Source: Niastella caeni | GTDB taxonomy: Bacteria; Bacteroidota; Bacteroidia; Chitinophagales; Chitinophagaceae | Length of the DNA stretch: 64,000 nt | Direction: 5' to 3' | NCBI RefSeq assembly: GCF_004834005.1 | Contig: NZ_STFF01000010.1 | Location: 124,001-188,000 of the forward strand | Shown: piece after piece, positions 9,423 through 17,545 of the stretch | How the letters are laid out: each line of letters starts with the position of its first letter | Position numbering within the stretch: the first letter of the stretch is position 1 | The notes under the pieces: generated by a model | The model's input: only the letters and a program-made list of their open reading frames with translations | Databases searched by the model: none | What the model was told of the DNA's origin: nothing | Made by a program: the position numbers and the translations under genes

Positions 9423-12400
9423 CTGTTAATTTGGCTAATTGTTTGAACCCTTCCTTTTTTTCCTCATATTCTTCCATATTAAGGTTATAGACAGTAGAAA
9501 GCTTTTTGTTTTTAATCTCTACAAAATGCACCGCATGGATGTAGGGCTCCGCAATGTTGATTTTATCCAGGGGAGTAACCACCAATAGTTGCAGGTTGAG
9601 TTGCGCACAGAATTCCATTAGGAATTTGCTTTTTTCCGGGTCTAATTTGCTGAAGGCTTCATCTACGGTTATGAAACGAAGACTTTTATGCTGCTTGCCA
9701 GGCTGGTAAATACCAAATTGGTGTGCTATGGCGGCACCCAAAATGGCATAGGTAAATTGCGCCTTTTGACCTCCGGAATAACTGGCGGTGTTATCGTGGT
9801 ATTGGCCGGGTTTATTGTCTATAAACGAGTATTCCCGTGCACTGAAGGTGAGCCAGTTTCTGATGTCGGTCACTTTCCTTCTCCAGGCTTCTTCTTTTTG
9901 GAGTTCTGTAATAAGTTCTTTTATTGCATGAAAAACTTTTTCCCGTATGGCTTCATCTTTTTGTGTGGCAAATTCCAAAGTGTTGGGTATAGCTGCACTT
10001 AATTGATCTTTAAAAGGCTTGATCTCCTGATCTCTGGTTGTTCTGCATTCCAGTTGTAAATACGTGTCTGGATTTCTGTTGAAGGTGATTTTTTTAAGAG
10101 GAACATTTAATTCCTCTATGACTTCTTTTATTTTGTCTTCTTCATTTATCAGCCAGGTCCGGAAATTGGTCAATGCGTCTAACATGCTTCGGTCCATATA
10201 TTCCCTAAAGCGTCTTTTATGCTCCACCAATCTTTGGTTACAGATGTTTTTGTACAGGTCTTCCAACTCGCCCAAGCTGTGAAGGTTGGCTGCAATATTG
10301 AGTACATCTCCACTCCAGTCTGGAAATTCCTTTAAGATTCTTTCGATTGGATGCACAAAGGCGTTGATATGGGAAATCGTATCCTGTTCTAACTCTTTTA
10401 AAGCATTCCGAACACCATTCAATTTTGCTTTAAGAGCACTATCCGTTTGCTTTATTAGTAGTTCCAATTGATCGAGCGTATTAGGGAGTATGTTTTTTAT
10501 CACACACTCTTTTAGAAAATCCTCAATCGCCTGACTTCCTTCATGCGTCAATTTTTCAAATTCCAGTTTTAGCCTTTTTAAATTATTCTGATTATATTCC
10601 TGATTGAGCCGTTCCAATCGGCGGATAACACTATCCTTATCCTTTCGTTTTTCACGCAGTCTGCTTTCTACTTCATCCAATTGGTTAGAAATCGTTAGAT
10701 ATTTGTCGGACGATGTTTTTAACTCTTCTATCTGCCTTGATATGTCTTCTATCTTTTCTGCGTGTTGCTGCCAATTGATATCGTCAAAAAACTTCTTTTC
10801 AGCGATAATGCTTAGCAGATTACTCTTATTTTTTAAAGCATCAATGTCAGGCGCCAGTTCCTGAAGTTTTCTGAAAAGCTTGTTGTGCTGTTGCTCCAGC
10901 GTATATTTTTCTTCCTGCAATAATTGAACGGTGGCTTTACTGTCCCATCCAAGCGTATACTGTCGTTTGTGCCATTGGCCAGGGCGGTCATTTTTTTCAT
11001 GCCGGTTGGCATTTCGGATAAGACCGTTGGACGTGATGGCTTTTCGACTGCCGTAAAAAACCTCTAATTCATCGGTACAATAATAATCGAAGCGTTCTAC
11101 TAACTGGGTCTTCAGCCATTTGGTATATAGTCCAGACTTCTTTAGTTCAATCTTATTGAGCAATGAATTATTATCTGTAGGCCATCTGAGCAGGGACTCG
11201 CCGGATCTGCGCTCAATTCGTTCATATACTAACCAGGCATTTAAATTATGAGTGTGTACAAAATGGTTCACCTGTTTATTGAACGTTTCAGGAACCAGTA
11301 ATCGTAGTGAAAAGCTATGCAGAACCCTTTCGATGGCATCCTCCCAATGCAAGCAATCTTCACGCACTTTGATCAATTCACCCACAAAAGGTAATTCATC
11401 TTCCCCTGTTTCCAATAAATTGAGCAAGCGCTCTCGCACAGCAATTAACTCTTCGGGAAGGCGATTGTTTCTTCCAATTAGCGAAGTAATTTTGTTTTGT
11501 GTTGTTTGAATTTGATCGGAAACTAACTCTTTTTCATTTTCGGTTCTAAATCTATCGTAATTTAATTTGTCGTAACTTTCCTGGACGGTAGTTTTCAATT
11601 GTTCTACATGTCGTACATTTTCCCAGAAGGATGTTTCATTGATCTCTGTGTTTAAGCCGATCTTTCCTGCTAGGTTTTGGTAAATTATATAATCTTTTTT
11701 CTTGGCCTCTCTTTTTTCAGTTTCCGAAAGCAAATCTTTCTGCAATAACTGAATCTTGGTATCTATATTAAGGGAGGCTTTTTGAGTAATTAATGATTTT
11801 TGCTCTTCTTCCAGCTCCCTAATAGCTCCTTCCATCAATTTCTGTTCTTTTTCCTTTTGTTCTACTTCTTTTTCAATCTCTGCAATATGAGTTTCCAATA
11901 AACCATCTTCGAGTTTATCCAGAAAAAACGGAAGCTGCTCCCCTATAAAGGTTAAGGATTGTAGTTCTTGGTTTTTGTGGGCAAGCAGCTCTTTATTCAT
12001 GACTACAGGTTCCAGCAGTTCCAACTGCTTTTCATCTTTTTGTATGGCTTTGTGACTGATCAGCAAGTCCGTGTAATGGTCATATAAATTCTTAAACTGT
12101 TCTTCCGCATCTGGCTCCTCCAACATTTGCTGTCGGATAAACTGTGTTAAATCTCCTAAAACCTTTATACCCACAGTTTGATTAAACAGGGAAAGGGCTT
12201 TTTCTTTCAGGCCGAACAAATCGCTAAACCGGGCCGCATATTCCTTAAAGGAGTCGAAAAGTTCTGTTTTGGGGAATTGCTTTTGCAGTTTTCTCTTCCA
12301 TTCTCCTTTCAGGTCAAATTTGCCTTCTCCAAAATGCTCGTGGATATTTAAAGGATAGGGTGAAACAATAAATACTTTTTTTATAGCGCCACCGCTAAAC

Positions 12401-12813
12401 CATCGTACCTGAACCAGGGTAATGGTATGCAGCGAGGCGGAGTTCTGGAAAAGAACCAATAAAACAGAATAGGGATTATCACTTTTACTTCTGAGTTGCT
12501 CTGTCTGGGAACGATCGTCCGCATCAGAATAGGTTTTCCCGTGATAACCCCAGAAATAAGAGTTTTCATCCCTTTCTTTTTTGGCCTCCGCTCCGGATGA
12601 CTGGTTATAAAATCGCTTATTACTGGGAACCAGTAAAGTTAGCAGCGCATCGATCAGCGTGGTTTTGCCGCTGGCATTTGCCCCGGTGAGCAAGGAAGTT
12701 TTACCCTTCGGTTCGATTTTGAATATCTTATTATGGAAGGTTCCCCAGTTGAAGATTTCCAAGGTACGTAGCCGGTATCCGCCTTCTGCGTTATTGTTGA
12801 ACAGTGTTGACAT
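9409..12813 (-). CDS. jetC: Wadjet SMC-like ATPase JetC
   Basis: A protein of 1134 residues from the ATG at 12813-12811; an ATG 30 bases upstream is less likely because it lies deeper inside jetB. Walker A is GANASGKTT at 44-52. Long coiled-coil arms run from about 290 to 480 and 640 to 820, with a central globular part including the RWPTDNN region. The signature YSGGQKAQFTYA and Walker B ITVDEAFSKLDPEK lie in the last 130 residues. This is the MukB-like motor that extrudes DNA loops with JetA and JetB and marks small circular DNA for cutting by JetD. It overlaps jetB upstream by 23 nt and jetD downstream by 14 nt. Confidence 0.93.
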   Translation of the reverse strand: MSTLFNNNAEGGYRLRTLEIFNWGTFHNKIFKIEPKGKTSLLTGANASGKTTLIDALLTLLVPSNKRFYNQSSGAEAKKERDENSYFWGYHGKTYSDADDRSQTEQLRSKSDNPYSVLLVLFQNSASLHTITLVQVRWFSGGAIKKVFIVSPYPLNIHEHFGEGKFDLKGEWKRKLQKQFPKTELFDSFKEYAARFSDLFGLKEKALSLFNQTVGIKVLGDLTQFIRQQMLEEPDAEEQFKNLYDHYTDLLISHKAIQKDEKQLELLEPVVMNKELLAHKNQELQSLTFIGEQLPFFLDKLEDGLLETHIAEIEKEVEQKEKEQKLMEGAIRELEEEQKSLITQKASLNIDTKIQLLQKDLLSETEKREAKKKDYIIYQNLAGKIGLNTEINETSFWENVRHVEQLKTTVQESYDKLNYDRFRTENEKELVSDQIQTTQNKITSLIGRNNRLPEELIAVRERLLNLLETGEDELPFVGELIKVREDCLHWEDAIERVLHSFSLRLLVPETFNKQVNHFVHTHNLNAWLVYERIERRSGESLLRWPTDNNSLLNKIELKKSGLYTKWLKTQLVERFDYYCTDELEVFYGSRKAITSNGLIRNANRHEKNDRPGQWHKRQYTLGWDSKATVQLLQEEKYTLEQQHNKLFRKLQELAPDIDALKNKSNLLSIIAEKKFFDDINWQQHAEKIEDISRQIEELKTSSDKYLTISNQLDEVESRLREKRKDKDSVIRRLERLNQEYNQNNLKRLKLEFEKLTHEGSQAIEDFLKECVIKNILPNTLDQLELLIKQTDSALKAKLNGVRNALKELEQDTISHINAFVHPIERILKEFPDWSGDVLNIAANLHSLGELEDLYKNICNQRLVEHKRRFREYMDRSMLDALTNFRTWLINEEDKIKEVIEELNVPLKKITFNRNPDTYLQLECRTTRDQEIKPFKDQLSAAIPNTLEFATQKDEAIREKVFHAIKELITELQKEEAWRRKVTDIRNWLTFSAREYSFIDNKPGQYHDNTASYSGGQKAQFTYAILGAAIAHQFGIYQPGKQHKSLRFITVDEAFSKLDPEKSKFLMEFCAQLNLQLLVVTPLDKINIAEPYIHAVHFVEIKNKKLSTVYNLNMEEYEEKKEGFKQLAKLTDDNP

Positions 12814-13384
12814 GATTTTGTAACTTGGTCTTAATTTCCTCAAGCTTGTCGTTAGTAACCAGGGCTTTAATAATCCTTTTTACTTCATATTGATTATTAT
12901 CCCTGTTGGTAATGTCTTCACGGGATAATTTCAGAATTCCTATATTGACCAAGTTGTTGATGGGTTTGGACAAGTCCTTCCATAATTTACTTTTATTGGT
13001 TTGATCTTTATAAAACAATTCGATTCGTTCCTTTATCTCTTTTTGTGTGAGGAACAGTTTAGAGCCTTCCATGACCACATCAAATTCCTCAAGGATCTCT
13101 CGCAGGATGACACAAAGCAAGGTGGCCTCATAGGTCATAGTTTGTTTGCGCATCAGGCGGGGGAGCGGATTTTCCTCATTTTCCTCTGCTTCCGGTTGGA
13201 TAATTCGTGCAAAGCCATCCGTTTCATGGATGGAGAGTTCTATGCCAAATTTGGCAAAATGCTCCCAAACCGGGGACTGCCAGGCCATGAGGTCTCGCCA
13301 GAGGTTCTTCTCATCAGAATAAATGGGGCCTTGCAGCAGTTTAATAATTATATGCGCATAAAGCGCTCGTGGGGTAGATTCCAT
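12791..13384 (-). CDS. jetB: Wadjet subunit JetB (DUF4194)
   Basis: A 197-residue protein matching the MukE-like DUF4194 subunit in size and position. It has winged-helix features such as KEIKERIELFYKDQ, KLWKDLSKPINNLVNIGIL and DNNQYEVKRIIKALV (residues 110-180). It bridges the JetA kleisin and the JetC heads. Its ATG shares a single base with the jetA stop (TAATG arrangement at 13382-13386), and its 3' end overlaps jetC. Identification rests mainly on the operon order jetA-jetB-jetC-jetD together with the winged-helix pattern. Confidence 0.88.
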   Translation of the reverse strand: MESTPRALYAHIIIKLLQGPIYSDEKNLWRDLMAWQSPVWEHFAKFGIELSIHETDGFARIIQPEAEENEENPLPRLMRKQTMTYEATLLCVILREILEEFDVVMEGSKLFLTQKEIKERIELFYKDQTNKSKLWKDLSKPINNLVNIGILKLSREDITNRDNNQYEVKRIIKALVTNDKLEEIKTKLQNHVNTVQQ

Positions 13385-14853
13385 TAGGTAGTAATAGCTT
13401 TTGTGTAAATAATCATGGGCATGTTCACTTTTCTATCCTTAATCCAAATTGGATCAATAGTTTTTTCCAGGATAATGTGGTGTGTAGAGCTACTGGCAAT
13501 GGAAAAATAACCAACCAGTTCGCTGAGTCCGTTTTCCAGTCCATATTGATCCACTATGGTTTTCAGGGTAACCTGATCTTTTCCTTCTAACATGGTGTGG
13601 ATCCGATGTAGCAGCTTCTGTTCGTCAATGGTAAACTGGTCATAAAGAGCACTTAAGTCAACTTCTTCCGAAAGAAGCCCACCTAAGCCTTCCGGAAAAT
13701 GAAGGGAGAGCGAGTCCTGCTTTTCATCCCCTAATTCCCATCGGTCAAAAAGGTTTATATTAGGTTCAAGTTCTATTTCCATGAAGGCGTCGTCTTTGAT
13801 GCGTGTATCTGCCAGTGTATAAGCCATTTGACGGATTTCTCCGATCAACTCCATAGCCCTTCTTCTTTCCAACAGATTTTTCTCCGATAAGACACGGCTG
13901 ATTTTCTCGCTTAGTTTTTTATTGGAATCGATGACTTTTCGACCGGAAGCATGTAGATAGCGTTTCAGATTTTTTAAAAAGCGGTCGTTATTATATTCAA
14001 TATTTCGCTCGTTTAAAAGCTGATACAAATGATCGGTAAGGGCACTGTATTCCTGCTGCCTTTTTTCGTCCATGAGAAATTCCCAAAAGGCTTTAAAGCT
14101 TTTGCCCTGATCTTTATTTTCAATCTCATCCAGGGCATCGAGGGCAAATACCAGCAAGGAGCCCTTAACTACATCTTTTTCGGTGTACTTGCGTTGGATT
14201 TCCTTGCGGATTTGTTCAAAGTTTTGTTCTACTTCTGTAAAATCAGATAGCAGTTCACGGGCCATTTTGTTTAGGTTGTAGAATTGCTCCTTGATTTCTG
14301 TTTCATCAAAAAGGGAAGGTTTTTTACCGTTCTTCAAAAGGTTGATCTCGTTTTCAATTTCCCATTTCCTTTGTTCAAGTTCCTGAATTCTGACTTCAGC
14401 ATTTTCGGTTGTCTTTTCAATCATCTCTTTTAATTTAGAAAAGATGTCTTTAAAACGGCTGTTGGTACCAATGAATTCCCGGCGTTGCAGGTCATCTATC
14501 CAATTCATCACTTTCACAGTATCAGAAGTTAGCTCGTGCAAATCTTCCCCATCATCATTTGGATATTTTCGCAAAAAACCTGAATTACTCCATCTCTCAA
14601 TATATTGGGCAGCCCGCACGCTATAGTCGTCAAAAAGGGTAGTCGCCTTTAATTCATCATCGTTTTCTTCATACTCCAGGTCCTCAAGGTACCCTTCGAG
14701 CTTGTTTCTTAATTCAGTATTAGATATGGTAGTAGTATGGGTAGCTTTAAAGACTTTATAAAAGAAAGAAAGCATGAACGGAGCATTTTTTGTCCGTACC
14801 AGCACTAGGGGTAAAGCAGTTTTAAATTGAAGATTAAGCTCATCGAAAGTCAT
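13384..14853 (-). CDS. jetA: Wadjet kleisin-like subunit JetA (DUF3375)
   Basis: A protein of 489 residues, the usual length of JetA. The N-terminal 130 residues are winged-helix-like, with ERWSNSGFLRKYPNDDGED and ELTSDTVKVMNWIDDLQRREFIGT. A helical coiled section follows at 135-310 (TTENAEVRIQELEQRKWEIE). The C-terminal winged-helix region holds YGLENGLSELVGYFSIA. It corresponds to MukF-type kleisins that hold the two JetC heads. It opens the operon; 274 bp of upstream sequence up to the divergent ParB-like gene should hold the promoter. Confidence 0.9.
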   Translation of the reverse strand: MTFDELNLQFKTALPLVLVRTKNAPFMLSFFYKVFKATHTTTISNTELRNKLEGYLEDLEYEENDDELKATTLFDDYSVRAAQYIERWSNSGFLRKYPNDDGEDLHELTSDTVKVMNWIDDLQRREFIGTNSRFKDIFSKLKEMIEKTTENAEVRIQELEQRKWEIENEINLLKNGKKPSLFDETEIKEQFYNLNKMARELLSDFTEVEQNFEQIRKEIQRKYTEKDVVKGSLLVFALDALDEIENKDQGKSFKAFWEFLMDEKRQQEYSALTDHLYQLLNERNIEYNNDRFLKNLKRYLHASGRKVIDSNKKLSEKISRVLSEKNLLERRRAMELIGEIRQMAYTLADTRIKDDAFMEIELEPNINLFDRWELGDEKQDSLSLHFPEGLGGLLSEEVDLSALYDQFTIDEQKLLHRIHTMLEGKDQVTLKTIVDQYGLENGLSELVGYFSIASSSTHHIILEKTIDPIWIKDRKVNMPMIIYTKAITT

Positions 14854-15122
14854 TCTCTAATATAAAAAAAATTACATTACAAGTAAATAGGCCGCACCGA
14901 AAGGAATTTCAGCAACCAATTTGGAAGAGGAAAAGCCGGGCAGCTATTTTCGCCATTGTGTAACCTGGTTTGAAATATTTCGTATATATGTCCCGCTCAG
15001 AACGCAGTTTTTGGCTATATGGAGGCGGTCTTGGCGCTTCAAAACACAATCTTGAAGGCGATTTGAAAAAAAACATCAGATTAATTTTCAGCTACATATA
15101 AGACTTAATGCGTCTTGTTTAC

Positions 15123-15163
15123 ATGTTTTGTTAAACAGAATGTCCCCTTTTTACTTACTTTGT
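15123..15163 (+). promoter_or_regulatory. Possible Bacteroidota-type promoter for the ParB-like gene
   Basis: TTTTG at 15126-15130 and TACTTTG at 15156-15162 resemble the -33 (TTTG) and -7 (TAnnTTTG) elements of the Bacteroidota housekeeping sigma factor. The spacing is a little long and the -7 element is one base short. A transcript starting about 7 bp later would begin almost at the ATG at 15170, which favours that start over the upstream ATG at 15128. This is suggestive only. Confidence 0.3.
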
Positions 15164-15169
15164 CGTAAT

Positions 15170-15652
15170 ATGAAAATTCGCAATGCCAGCGCAGGAAAGG
15201 ATAACTTGGAGAAACAGATTGCCTATTACAAGGGAAAAAGTCTTTCGCAACTTCACACAATTGTGCCTCGATGGGCGTATGGAGACAATGCAGACAAAAT
15301 CCGTGACCGGGGAATCAGCGCAGAACAGGAACGGTATATCATCTGCCTGACCGATGTTGGGAAACTTATCCAATGTGTCGATTTTGGGGAAGTTGAGCGG
15401 ATGCTCCTGTTTACTGGTGAACTACTCAATGATGGTCGTGTCGCCCGCATTCTACACCGTTGGGAACAACTGCAATACATAGATCCACCGACGATTTATA
15501 TAACGGAAGGCATCGATCATAGGCTCGTCTTTGTTGATGGACGACATCGAACAAAAGTAGCTTACTTAATAGGCTCTTTGCAAATACCAGTTGCCGTTGA
15601 ACCCGGGGACATGGAAATCATGAAGACCATGATGCCGCTTTGGGCGATATAG
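15170..15652 (+). CDS. Small ParB/sulfiredoxin-fold-like protein
   Basis: I take the ATG at 15170 (MKIRNASAG), giving 160 residues, because the possible promoter ends just before it. The C-terminal region YIDPPTIYITEGIDHRLVFV followed by DGRHRTKVAYLIG and IPVAV matches the ParB-like nuclease/sulfiredoxin fold: a strand, the D-G-x-H-R box, a helix, and a final strand. The N-terminal half has no recognisable domain and no HTH. The family includes DNA-segregation nucleotidases and small catalytic proteins, so function cannot be fixed. It is the only plus-strand gene between the Wadjet and Gabija operons and may be an unrelated passenger. Confidence 0.6.
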   Translation: MKIRNASAGKDNLEKQIAYYKGKSLSQLHTIVPRWAYGDNADKIRDRGISAEQERYIICLTDVGKLIQCVDFGEVERMLLFTGELLNDGRVARILHRWEQLQYIDPPTIYITEGIDHRLVFVDGRHRTKVAYLIGSLQIPVAVEPGDMEIMKTMMPLWAI

Positions 15653-15766
15653 AAGTTAAATACTGAATTGGCATACAAAATCCTAAGTTTTCCCTTTCAT
15701 AATATGCACTTAGAATGCACTCGGCTCTACAATAACAAGTATGGTGTAAATTAAAAAAAGCTAATG

Positions 15767-17545
15767 TCACAATCGTACTATGTCAAACCAGTGCCTAAGT
15801 TTTGTCTCTTTCGACGTGTCTAAGGTGGGTACGGAAATAAACAGCCTCTCCCTTGTCCTACTTATTCCTACATAAAATATTCGATGCTCTTCTGTAGTAA
15901 GTAACGAAGGGTTTAAAAGAAATGTAAGATTTGCTTCTTCTTTTAATATAACCACAACGTTATCAAACTCGTCTCCCTTTGCCTTATGGATAGTGCGATT
16001 AAGCGAATTATCATCCTGAATACTGACACAAACTGCTAATTGCTCATAGGTGAAGGCTGTGTAAAAAATTTGAGGCTTGCCACCAGTAACTCTCGAAAGA
16101 CTTGGGTTTATATGTTGTTTCAGCAATTGAAAAAATGTCAATAGGGGCTGGCTTTTATAGGCTTCATATTCTGAAAGTAATAGTGATAATTTTAGGAATG
16201 CAATTTTTTTCCGAACACCCTTGTCTGTGATTTCTCGGAAATTTTTACTAATCTCTTTAATGGCCTCTTTAAAACGTTTTTGTCTGGCTAGTTCAATGGC
16301 GTTGATTGTATATACTACTGTTTTTCTCCTTTTTGAATCGCCGTCGAGATCGAAAATGTCATCAATCAAATTACTAGATGGCGTACTTGTATTCAATTGA
16401 CGCTTCATTGTATTAGCCGTTATGTTATCTCGTGAAAGAGTTGCTATCGGAGAAGTTCCGCAAATGGATTTTACTGCAGTAACGGCCGCAGTCATATCTC
16501 CAACATAAATAATTGGGCGTGTTCCTTGTTCTTGCCTTACTGGTTTTTGAAAGATGTCGCTGCGAACACTGTTAAGAACATCAATGATGGAGTTTGTGCT
16601 TCTCCGATTATCTGCAATCATAAAGTCCTTTAAGGCAGGAAGCTTGAAGTCGTCAAATTGCTTCATATCCGCCCCCTGGAACTTATAGATAGATTGTGCT
16701 TTATCCCCAATTATACCCACATTCACCAATGTGTCGCCCAATAATCTCAGAATATCGGCCTGTATTGGATTGGTATCTTGAAATTCATCAATAAAAAAAT
16801 AAGGGAATTTGGCCTTTAGTATCGTGAGTATAAAGGGAAAGCGTGTTATTAGCTTATGCGCAAAAAATAGTACATCTTCATGATGCAAAATCCCATCCTT
16901 CCAGTAAATCTTTTTGTATCCCAAAAGTGCCGTATCTAATTTATCCAGGCAAGCTTGTTTTGCAAGCCTTGTAGTGCTCCCATTTGTTATGTGTACAGCC
17001 TTACTGTTATCTGCAACTATGAATATTCCTTGAGAAGTTAGCTGATAGGAGATAGATTCCAGCCAATTTTTCAATGCCGCGAAATTATTTGGCCTTTGAA
17101 CGAGTTGATTGTAAGTATAAGGACTGGCGAGCGTGGTTCGGTTCGGATGATTATCGAGCCAATATTTAATCTTTTTACCACTTGGAAAGTGGTCATCATG
17201 ACCATCCATTTTACCTACGTTTAACTCATATTCGGCGGCAATGAAAGTTGCATAGGGCTTAATTACATGCTTGTACAGAAAGGCATGTATAGTCGATACT
17301 TCTACTCTCTCTGCAACAAAATCAAGTCTTCGAACAATTGTATCTGCGGCAATATTGGTATAAGTGATACAAGCTATTTTTTTGGACTTTCCTAAATTCC
17401 CAGAATGTTGTAACACGTTCTTTATGTGTTCAACGAGCCAATAAGTTTTGCCCGCTCCCGGGCCCGCGGAAACCCTAAAGTGGCCATCCGGTGAAATAAT
17501 AGAATCAGATTGAATAACGGTAGGCGTAGTTACTGGCATATCCAC
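15767..17545 (-). CDS. gajB: Gabija-type UvrD-like helicase GajB
   Basis: A protein of 592 residues with superfamily 1A helicase motifs: Walker A GPGAGKT at 28-34, motif Ia ACITYTNIAADTI, Walker B FIDEFQDTNPIQ near 257-268, motif III IGDKAQSIYKFQGAD, motif V TIHKAKGDEFDNVVV and motif VI FYVGISRTRERLFISV. GajB-type proteins bind GajA and are thought to sense nucleotide depletion and DNA ends during phage infection. The gene begins 16 nt inside the end of gajA. It is about 100 residues longer than the Bacillus GajB used to define the family, but all motifs are complete. Confidence 0.85.
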   Translation of the reverse strand: MDMPVTTPTVIQSDSIISPDGHFRVSAGPGAGKTYWLVEHIKNVLQHSGNLGKSKKIACITYTNIAADTIVRRLDFVAERVEVSTIHAFLYKHVIKPYATFIAAEYELNVGKMDGHDDHFPSGKKIKYWLDNHPNRTTLASPYTYNQLVQRPNNFAALKNWLESISYQLTSQGIFIVADNSKAVHITNGSTTRLAKQACLDKLDTALLGYKKIYWKDGILHHEDVLFFAHKLITRFPFILTILKAKFPYFFIDEFQDTNPIQADILRLLGDTLVNVGIIGDKAQSIYKFQGADMKQFDDFKLPALKDFMIADNRRSTNSIIDVLNSVRSDIFQKPVRQEQGTRPIIYVGDMTAAVTAVKSICGTSPIATLSRDNITANTMKRQLNTSTPSSNLIDDIFDLDGDSKRRKTVVYTINAIELARQKRFKEAIKEISKNFREITDKGVRKKIAFLKLSLLLSEYEAYKSQPLLTFFQLLKQHINPSLSRVTGGKPQIFYTAFTYEQLAVCVSIQDDNSLNRTIHKAKGDEFDNVVVILKEEANLTFLLNPSLLTTEEHRIFYVGISRTRERLFISVPTLDTSKETKLRHWFDIVRL

